A stretch of DNA of 64,000 bases from NCBI RefSeq assembly GCF_910592395.1, contig NC_088322.1, positions 1 through 64,000 on the forward strand. The letters are read 5' to 3'. Position 1 is the first letter of the stretch, and every line of letters begins with the position of its first letter. This DNA comes from Lineus longissimus. Its lineage: Eukaryota > Nemertea > Pilidiophora > Heteronemertea > Lineidae. The notes under the pieces are model-generated. The model saw nothing but the letters and a program-made list of their open reading frames with translations. It did not search any database and was not told the origin of the DNA. Made by a program: the position numbers and the translations under genes. Shown piece by piece: positions 58,801 through 64,000 of this stretch.

Positions 58801-59744
58801 AACGAAGTTGAAATTGCATTATCATTGGAGTTGTCCGACAAATGCTTTGGTGTGCTACTCGATGAAGTCGGTGGTGTGTTGTTATTCCGGTTGTTGATAA
58901 TGCACCAGTTACGATCCCATGACTCACATTCGTGAATCGGAATGTATTCATCCACACTGTTTTCTGCTTCCCCTATTCTTCTTCTTCTCCTCATGATCCC
59001 GAGCGGTTTGTAATTTTTCGAGACCATGAATCTCGTGAAGCCAGAAATGGCCGTATCGTGCACTTCTGGAGTGAAGATCGAAGACAAGTAGGCGTCATTT
59101 TCCAGTTTTTCCAGTAGTTTGTGGGGACTCGGGCCTTTGCCGGTACAGTATAACTTAATAGCGTGCTTCGGACCACATACAGCTCGGCGATATGTTCTAA
59201 CCACTGTTAACTTTGCGTCCACTATACCGGTCAGATAACCACCCCGTGGGCCCCGAAGATAATTGACTAACGTGATTAGGGCGTTCGTTTCGACAAAGTC
59301 AAGTGCTAGAGTTTCATTTTTGAAACGTAGGAATATCGCTTTTCTGGGGCCGTAAAAATTGACGAACATCGACCTGTGGCCATTGATGATGGTCTTACCT
59401 GGTGTCAATCGTCTGCATTCTATTACGATCGGATGCGAAAATAGTTGCGTGTCCGAATGGAGACCATCGATTCTACTGCGTTCGAGGTGTTGTTTTTCTC
59501 TGATGCACCGGTTTAAAATATTTCGTGGTATAGACGTGACGTTACATATTGCTGCGTTTCGTTTATCGTTGTGCACCAGAGACTCTTCTTGGAATATATT
59601 AGCATAGCACATAATTTTCTCCTCGTCATCAACGCTACTGTTGATGGTGAGACTACTACTGGCATTCAATCTATCTAACCAGTATCGTTTCTCGACCTCT
59701 ACAGTTTCTCTACTGGTCGGTGCACCTTTGAAGCGGGTGTACAT
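52887..59744 (-). CDS. Family B DNA polymerase, 2285 aa
   Basis: Catalytic subunit of the replicative polymerase with 3'-5' proofreading. The frame extends to ATG 59843, but TATATATA (59784-59791) and TATATA (59796-59801) lie between the two ATGs, so transcription should begin near 59755-59770 and ATG 59744 is the likely start. Visible motifs: Exo I D667-x-E669; Exo II Phe-Asn-Ser-Thr-x-Phe-Asp with D811; Exo III Y1118-x3-D1122; polymerase motif A D1228-Ala-Thr-Asn-Met-Tyr-Pro; motif B with K1331/K1334 and Asn1338-Ile-Ile-Tyr-Gly; motif C D1382-Thr-D1384. The N-terminal 600 residues and the 300-residue spacer between Exo II and III carry Ser/Asp/Glu, Thr and Ala tracts. About 750 residues follow the palm and thumb, longer than usual. 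At 2285 aa it is about twice a typical herpesvirus polymerase. All catalytic acids are present. Confidence 0.97.
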   Translation of the reverse strand: MYTRFKGAPTSRETVEVEKRYWLDRLNASSSLTINSSVDDEEKIMCYANIFQEESLVHNDKRNAAICNVTSIPRNILNRCIREKQHLERSRIDGLHSDTQLFSHPIVIECRRLTPGKTIINGHRSMFVNFYGPRKAIFLRFKNETLALDFVETNALITLVNYLRGPRGGYLTGIVDAKLTVVRTYRRAVCGPKHAIKLYCTGKGPSPHKLLEKLENDAYLSSIFTPEVHDTAISGFTRFMVSKNYKPLGIMRRRRRIGEAENSVDEYIPIHECESWDRNWCIINNRNNNTPPTSSSSTPKHLSDNSNDNAISTSFFTSRYATAAAATAATASATVTRMDVEQEEEEDDDRIKYFETHVYFKDVEFPHTERCIEIGNGSRRDYVNDDHDDDDDADDVNDEKAEILRNLRAQIEQLIVKCHVQSDNNPLDNEEVHYDDDTHVIPEYWYNLSNEETDEEMQKAYEQELKLVETDLRNSIAQSLSMATPLSPVVSDNDVDRYIMNTNAVKSFAKKVAGYIMHKKFEQKFSPSAAAVDEEEDAITDDVASSRRFVVSWEEDFKSLILHALRDDLDLNGDDDKFTHFVHEMVSIGSRNGELDVQCGNILDSTFIKLVRLRLIEIKSAIRNLMTSFWREHVENRGGGEAKDKREQLREEIGNNITKNQECVSVDLETSYGQYTLPVTQCDMIISAAVTKFNHEKNPLTGKPTFQEHLVFLVRPPNGKDGQPPPLLSTGGRCDLEAITKGILEHIKGKPDEDAAADGRSKFTREFELNLVPNKTFFVVLCNTEAELIVRLIAYMREAHLHLGFNSTRFDWMVLENRLREVCPYMGHVEPKEYVVDFKSKQDNKWRPMSRFNNAFTLSFSHRMDSNSKLVFRINGTEQQRMIDKRNKEWEKLRSNRRIVAGISDRLAEVRSSSIHKDSANFVSFFFSGNNNSDSFCSSSSSSGGKKRKSSGSHPRTKRHRVDTNTNVSTDETATTTTTTTTASTTCFTREQSYDDYDGLLYNYCTEDDDLCFVHDDASQDTTTADSTTDPTPPLSTEQIEGVQGLNDIFRHIKHIAVNNNIVVDTMPLVADTASKMTELSTASKRRLGVTKLDDERVKYTNLFGTYEKGDTDVIVQYNLLDTILTAMIFVEIDSVNFNTSVCMKTIQPLRIVYENGPMALVSSVLADNDTWYDRIVMPGTVRKITEEEMNNKKFVYDPMKHFEFLKYPGGIRGGVKSVITVPCVCIDATNMYPRVIMQRDVGMTGMLTMEYIKRNKLKRGVHYELEVLITVYSRDNKIVKLVVAKALYSLYHTIESKTCADMLGKRLYFKALMNEETDPFKKENYDRNQKAYKLLLNIIYGFCGVNWSVIAALVTMYGRGQTERMARLWQEKWGEKICNSDTDSDFLLMCTEDEFRDIHKFVERLQLSPRSSTKLIMDRIVRVTQDFLDFANAGQEPSKFLLEKMFHNGTVCQGPKNYCGFKLEPTGKDSYRVSFQVAGLPGMKKTSTEIKTKLQFCNMHLLLNRDPDGALQFGDTLYDLGYRTILIEEVIVAIQKRMCDEVDQLKAAGERRAVREKLAEIKRFENNKSTLRNELASGLMTLDVTMVQGKEKVGDMQKCNTIATKAAMLECRKQDIPADKAPMYVVLTRSCQAQITGVEETFLDTILSNCPMEKRENQRKRERRRHVEKLTSASLTKFHESMIGHPDRYGFRFTANQYNSARKMREKIKQMETCRDNLLNKTTSTCGGNSIEHETKRLLLSSSSSSPPLVQQHGCCGGTSIPRSEQIRNNRKQTMKNDLSNRALRYMNTYTENRDRVTLEVMTDPHYAISRFSDFPKPTESAAAAAAAASTTKTAPISDSFIRKQCIRFNKRHPNEVQSDTIKQYHINIRAEATHRTVDLWAVYVNAKCTFRWYVISTKDAKLYTIKDGSNRMGAFLINTIEYYDTKDRAVPSTAVVELYPNYNSWCDERIRLSYDREDGVNKYYIIDMHKYRVQTRSTPFITDTVNNDSELVNKDSFCPNRQNGFAFECAGKQLHDTLVGFQSLDSKSPLPNKVYRIVQFSPVANSTRVKVNTTTCDISKKRHHNQERTSANKTSTKRIYFDNNNAQLNKVLTNCKIVRDDDRQQQRWVWSHDGGLSVYLNEILHAMKKMDKWLYKSDRCVRLVFYNDIMELNISCRKKIDHDGLSVVHQIPITHYNHGRRDEQCYGKLMKPSNDDIYVLNNAMKKQKPVANLPAPLTHQSAQPLTTSHSNSSDKHIVIDDDGNDQDFLLPSASEVVSLSSLMTKHKKTGKNFIQTNLTFICK
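56793..56822 (-). repeat. ACT repeat (poly-Thr)
   Basis: Trinucleotide run (AGT on the plus strand, ACT on the coding strand) encoding Thr in the spacer between polymerase exonuclease motifs II and III. Confidence 0.85.
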
Positions 59745-59783
59745 GATGTTGACCACTCGGCACCACATACACACACATACTAA

Positions 59784-59801
59784 TATATATACGCATATAT
59801 A
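59784..59801 (-). promoter_or_regulatory. TATA elements of the polymerase gene
   Basis: Two TATA-type elements, 59784-59791 and 59796-59801, lie 40-57 bases upstream of ATG 59744. The stretch they occupy would otherwise encode an odd Cys/Val/Ile-rich leader, which argues against the upstream ATG at 59843. Confidence 0.65.
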
Positions 59802-59907
59802 CGAAATACATTGACACAGATGACACCATCCCTGGACACTCATTAGGTATCTACATCACAATCAATAGACATAATGAAACAAAGATGGTGTTCGTATTGG
59901 TGTGCAT

Positions 59908-59918
59908 TTTATTTTATT
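59908..59918 (-). terminator. Two overlapping AATAAA signals
   Basis: Read on the minus strand, AATAAA occurs at 59913-59918 and 59908-59913, 18-28 bases after the stop of the 501-aa membrane protein, just upstream of the polymerase promoter. Confidence 0.7.
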
Positions 59919-59935
59919 CATTTTAACGCATTTTT

Positions 59936-61441
59936 TCATAAGTTTGATACTTCACCAAGCTTGTCCATCGTGCTGCCGACCAACATGATCCCTAGTCCCA
60001 TTACGAATCCGAATGTTAGTATTACCCCAATGATGCACCAACTGACTATGTAGGAGACAGTACACATGTAATCGGTGGTTTGGACTTGTGTTCCATCACT
60101 TGACTGATTGGATGTGGCAACATTGGCCGCCATCACTATCCATACGAATGTAGTGATGATAGGTACAGTTGGCATCAACATAGACCATCGTTTATAACTC
60201 TGAAATTTGCATTTCATACTCTCCACGATGGACCTGTGTCTCGACCACACGTCTCTATTATGGGGGGAATTGGATGGTGGTGGTGGCGGCGGGGCTGTGA
60301 TGGTGTTTTTGGAGACGCGGTAACGCACACTGTTTAGTGATTCTCGCATGTTGACTTCGTCTATGATACCGTTGTCGTCTTTAGCAGTGATTAACTGCTG
60401 TTGTTGGCTACGTGGTCCTGGTGATTTTATCCGTTTATTTAATTGCATGTAGTTTTTTACTCTCGAACCCAGAATGGCACCGTTCTTCAATGGTTTGTAC
60501 GAAGTTGACTCGCCGATTATCTTGTCTACGTGTTTTGTCACGATCTGGTCATCGTCCTCTTCGGTGCTGGTTACACCAATAGGAACAGCTACAAGATCAT
60601 CAGACTGAACAATTGGGGAATATGAGCGAATAGAGTTGTTATCATTGTCTTCTTGGCTGAGTTCCGCGCTGCTGCTGCTGCTGCTCTCAGCATCAACATC
60701 TTCCTCTTCTTCTTCCTCTTCTTCTTCTTTTTCGGAATAATCATCTGTGGAAGTTATCAAGCGTTGTTTTTCTTCGGATATCAGTACAGTGGCTGTGGTA
60801 GAAGGGTGTTTTGCAACATTGCGTTCAGTTTTTTTGATACTATCATCACTTCCGTTGCGTCTCTTTAAGACCTTGGACCTCACAGAGTAGATTAAATGTT
60901 TGTAATAGTTGCCTTTTCCGTGTTTCGATTGATAGTGTCGTTCCCATACGTCGTTATCTTTCTTTATGGTGTTTGTGTATATCCACAAAACTCGCAACTC
61001 TGTGTACAGAAATTTACTGTACACGCATATCATGGCCGCTAGAATGACCATAGACAGTTGATTAAGGTTGACCAACCTATCTATACATACTTCTTTAGGT
61101 AAATCTTTAACGTTGTGGTAAAAGTATATCTGAACAATGAATGCCACTATAAATACGAGTGTAACTATTCCGAATACAGTTGAACTTTTCTTCTTTGCTC
61201 TCACTTCTTTCTCAACCAGTTTTATATCGTCTACCCGTTCGTAAGAGTATGGGTTGCGAACGAGGAACAGATTCGGGTCTCTCTCACTGGTGGTAGCAAT
61301 GACGTCATCACCATCTTCTTCATCATCAAGGTTAGGGTCATCGTTGTCGTCGTCGTCCTCCTCATCGTCGCCCTTTACCATGGTGGTGTATCTCTGTGGT
61401 GGTAATATGGGTTCTACAGCAGCAGTGGTCAAGTGAAGCAT
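59936..61441 (-). CDS. Four-helix membrane protein, 501 aa
   Basis: Function unknown. ATG 61441 starts an acidic N-terminal tail (Asp/Glu runs at 25-45). Hydrophobic segments lie at about 88-109, 128-147, 420-440 and 460-487. The loop between helices 2 and 3 is about 270 residues, highly charged (a Glu run from GAA/GAG repeats near 235-245, Ser runs, a Pro run near 390) and surely cytosolic. The two short loops between paired helices contain Cys residues and would be lumenal. The pattern of two N-terminal helices, a long charged loop and two C-terminal helices resembles the proteins at 26451 and 32666. It lies between polymerase and nuclease genes on the same strand. Confidence 0.8.
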   Translation of the reverse strand: MLHLTTAAVEPILPPQRYTTMVKGDDEEDDDDNDDPNLDDEEDGDDVIATTSERDPNLFLVRNPYSYERVDDIKLVEKEVRAKKKSSTVFGIVTLVFIVAFIVQIYFYHNVKDLPKEVCIDRLVNLNQLSMVILAAMICVYSKFLYTELRVLWIYTNTIKKDNDVWERHYQSKHGKGNYYKHLIYSVRSKVLKRRNGSDDSIKKTERNVAKHPSTTATVLISEEKQRLITSTDDYSEKEEEEEEEEEDVDAESSSSSSAELSQEDNDNNSIRSYSPIVQSDDLVAVPIGVTSTEEDDDQIVTKHVDKIIGESTSYKPLKNGAILGSRVKNYMQLNKRIKSPGPRSQQQQLITAKDDNGIIDEVNMRESLNSVRYRVSKNTITAPPPPPPSNSPHNRDVWSRHRSIVESMKCKFQSYKRWSMLMPTVPIITTFVWIVMAANVATSNQSSDGTQVQTTDYMCTVSYIVSWCIIGVILTFGFVMGLGIMLVGSTMDKLGEVSNL

Positions 61442-61724
61442 ATCGCTTACAGTTTTAGACTTGATGTCAGACTTGATGTCAGAATGATGTGCACAAAAAC
61501 AATTGTCCTATCAAAGAATGACTCATTACTTCAACAAAGATATCAATGTCAAATTTGCAGTGTCTGACCCTTGGCCTCATCATACACTCATATGCATGAT
61601 GAAGTAAATATAGAAAACAACAATGAAGATTTCATCAGTAATTTCTTGCAGGCAGCACTGCATTTCGTCTGTGCAAGACATTGGAACAGTTTGACAATGT
61701 CTTTGACGCTAGGAGAAACTTGTA
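61442..61724. other. Spacer between nuclease and membrane-protein genes
   Basis: 283 bases. It includes a direct repeat, TTGATGTCAGA, in tandem at about 61464-61484 on the plus strand. No minus-strand AATAAA for the nuclease gene and no convincing gene were found. Confidence 0.4.
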
Positions 61725-61855
61725 TTAGTTGTCGCCCTCATCAACGGTCTCCGTTGCTTTCAATAACTCTGCATCAGAAACATCACATTCCATCCAGACG
61801 TCATCGTGGAGAGATTCACTACCATGCACTTCAACTTTATGGAGCGTGCTGATCG

Positions 61856-61892
<37 letters not shown>

Positions 61893-62170
61893 TTGTTGTT
61901 GTTGTTCGTCCGCCAACAAATGATTTTCAACGCATTCGTAATTTGGCGCTAATTCGGACATGCCCCACACAAATTGTTTTGATTTGCGTGGCAAATAAAC
62001 GTTGTTTGTACATTGAAGGAACGGCAGTCCAGATTTGGAAAGTGACAAACACTGCGACGGTCCCGGGTCGAATATAGACTTTGACATTGTTGATGCCGAT
62101 TTTGAATTGGTCACGTCGCCCAACACACGCCTCTGCTTTTTTGCGTTGGGTACCAGAGTTTTTGTTGTTT

Positions 62171-62201
<31 letters not shown>

Positions 62202-63159
62202 CATTCTTCTCGGTGTCACAACCACTTTTTCAATTTCATTCTCCCTGTGTTCGCGAATAAAGGCCGTCTCTCGGGTTTCTACCATATCCTGACTACCGTA
62301 CTGTGCCGAAAATTGTTCCAACAATAACTTTTCAAATCGACAGACGATTTGATCGTCAAAGTCGACCGCAATTGCGTACGCCATACCCATCCTATTAGTG
62401 GCTCTCCATCGTTGATCTCTAGACATGTCTTCGAGATTCTCCTTGGTCGCTTTTATTAGAGCTACGAATATCGATTGGATCGGTGGATTTTGACGTCCCA
62501 TCGTAGTTACCTGCTCCAGTATCTGCATACAATACGTACCCTGAGGTACCAGCAGAATGGGTGGATTGTCAAAGACCTCTATCAATAGGACGTTGTTCGA
62601 CAACGAATCAACGTCGAACAGCATACACACAGCTTTGGTTTGACCCGGAAACATGTGAGTCCAATGCGTGTGGTCTTTGTCAGGACAGCGAGTCTCTACG
62701 TCCAGAGTACACTTGGTACAGTCGTCATTGTTGGCGCCACAGCGTACACCGCAAGCACACTCGACATTGTCCTCTTTGCCGATTTTATAACACGGTGCAT
62801 ATCGGTCCCTGGGCATGTGAATCGAGCCGTACACAGACCGATTCATATCTTTGGCCATCACGAATTGATTGGTCTTGTTGAATCCGTTGAACACACCACG
62901 ATATTTCTTGGGTTCATTGGGCATTTTTCCTGCCACCCTCAACTTCTTTGCCATGGTCGAAATCATTCGTTTCCTACGCGTCTCCGCGTCGGATGTGTTC
63001 ATGATTTCATCAGATTCCTCTTTGGAGATGCTTGGTACACCCATCGTTTTCAATTCAATAATGGCAATCGTGTTGTTGTTGTTGTTGATAGGTGATAAGG
63101 GTGATGATGCTGTTTGACTGGTTGTGTCGTCATCGCTCACGCTAAATATATCATCGTCC

Positions 63160-63190
<31 letters not shown>

Positions 63191-64000
63191 CATCAACTTT
63201 GACCAATTTGTTCAAAACCTTGTCAATTCTATCGTTCACCGCATCCATGTATTTCTCACCATTCGACTCGTATGTCACGTCGCCGTCCGGTGTACTTGTC
63301 ATCATGGGAAGACTCTTGTTCATGTACCTACCGCCCAGATGACAGTACAACTTGGCATCGGCAGGGTTATCGACCAAATGGTCGACAACGTGACCGAACA
63401 GCAGGTCGAATGCAATAGCGTGAAAATATGTCCCCGCTGTACTGGCTTGATTGGTTATGAACGATTCGTTATTCAGATTGTTGATAACTTTCGAACATTC
63501 CTCTCTACATTCTAACGCCGCTTTTGTGCGCATGTATTGTAGAAATTCAGCGTCGGACATTCTAGACTCTTGACTAGTTGGATCGGCCGTTTTCAGCCAC
63601 GTTTGAGGTTGCATCAAATCCTTCCACGTTTTTTTCCACTTGTCGGGATCAGTATGGGAGAGAACGTGACGTGCTTCCACAAAGAGTATTCGTTTTGTCC
63701 AATTGCAGAAACCCTGGTTGTGAAGTGTACACTCGTGATACGCACGCCACACGCGATTTTCATCTAACAGTTGTCCGATTTTCTCTCGGTCAACTGTTCG
63801 GTTGTAACGCGCCACCGGATCCGCTATATATTCACGTACACATATTCTCAGTGCCTCTCTTAGTCTACCGTATATGGTGATATAACGACTAGTATTACAA
63901 GGGTTTGTTGTGATGTGCGACGCATTTTTATTTATCAATTCGTCAAATTCGACATCTTTCTTTAGTTGCTCTACGCGTGAATTCGGTAAAGGGTTAGGCT
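61725..64000 (-). CDS. Alkaline deoxyribonuclease (UL12-like, PD-(D/E)XK), 5' end outside window
   Basis: Predicted 5'-3' alkaline exonuclease that processes replicating viral DNA and supports recombination together with the ssDNA-binding protein. The frame remains open to the last base, so the start is beyond the window; no ATG upstream of 63938 is seen, and residue numbers here count from 63938. The PD-(D/E)XK core is clear: Ser-Thr-Pro-Asp-Gly-Asp (D218, D220) and, after a Gln/Asp/Asn low-complexity insert, Ile-Ile-Glu-Leu-Lys (E295, K297). A preceding helix with Gly-Thr-x-His-Ala sits near 160-175. A Cys-rich segment (about 390-415) may bind zinc. The C-terminal 200 residues are low-complexity, with Thr runs and a long poly-Gln from CAG/CAA repeats. 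The two-part active site with a Gln insert between its halves is unusual. Confidence 0.83.
61855..61908 (-). repeat. CAG/CAA repeat (poly-Gln)
   Basis: About 18 Gln codons near the C-terminus of the alkaline nuclease. The switch from CAA to CAG within the run suggests independent expansion of two repeat types. Confidence 0.9.
63158..63190 (-). repeat. CAA repeat (poly-Gln) in the nuclease core
   Basis: About ten CAA codons on the minus strand, between the two halves of the PD-(D/E)XK active site of the alkaline nuclease. Confidence 0.9.

Noticed and set aside
59745-59843. Upstream 33-codon extension of the DNA polymerase from ATG 59843
   Set aside because: It contains two TATA elements at the right distance from ATG 59744 and encodes an improbable Cys/Val/Ile-rich leader.
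1-64000. tRNA, rRNA, CRISPR or bacterial operon features
   Set aside because: None was seen; TATA boxes, AATAAA signals, ATG contexts and gene content are those of a eukaryotic DNA virus.

Overview
The window looks like part of the genome of a large invertebrate-type herpesvirus, closest in my judgement to Malacoherpesviridae (the mollusc herpesviruses, such as the abalone and oyster viruses). This rests on a set of herpesvirus hallmark genes read from the protein sequences: an archaeo-eukaryotic-type primase with a UL52/PrimPol zinc motif (1-3783), a capsid maturation protease fused to a scaffold (15002-17719), a glycoprotein B-like fusogen (34416-38108), a probable single-stranded-DNA-binding protein (43637-50446), a family B DNA polymerase (52887-59744) and a PD-(D/E)XK alkaline nuclease (61725 to the window end). 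Most other genes are not recognisable. I could not run a database search, so the species is inference.

Layout. 1-19370 is a block of plus-strand genes: primase, a coiled-coil protein, four proteins of unknown role, a tiny membrane protein, the protease/scaffold, and an acidic protein overlapping the scaffold's 3' end. 19443-26352 is a minus-strand pair: a tyrosine recombinase and a 1708-residue type I membrane glycoprotein. 26451-38108 is a plus-strand membrane block: two multi-pass membrane proteins, a 1555-residue unknown and the gB-like protein. 38195-50446 is minus strand: a baculovirus F/errantivirus Env-like fusion protein, a 1016-residue unknown and the DNA-binding protein. 50829-52079 is one plus-strand gene. 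52514-64000 is minus strand: a small ORF, DNA polymerase, a four-segment membrane protein and the alkaline nuclease, which runs off the window. The primase is likewise cut by the window start.

Genes are tightly packed, with no introns evident, eukaryotic-style TATA boxes and AATAAA signals that often overlap stop codons. The proteins carry many homopolymer tracts (Gln, Asp, Glu, Gly, Ser, Thr, Pro) encoded by trinucleotide microsatellites; these inflate familiar proteins far beyond usual family size. Several of the longest uninterrupted frames begin at GTG or TTG; I moved starts to ATG codons and used TATA position where it was decisive.

The most unusual content is (1) an apparently intact tyrosine recombinase with N-terminal zinc fingers, whose 5' end is a diverged duplicate of the neighbouring glycoprotein's tail, and (2) a second, unrelated class I-type fusion protein resembling baculovirus F and gypsy Env, encoded tail to tail with the gB-like gene. 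Replication genes (primase, DNA-binding protein, polymerase, nuclease) would act in the nucleus, the protease/scaffold in capsid assembly, and the membrane proteins in envelope function and entry.
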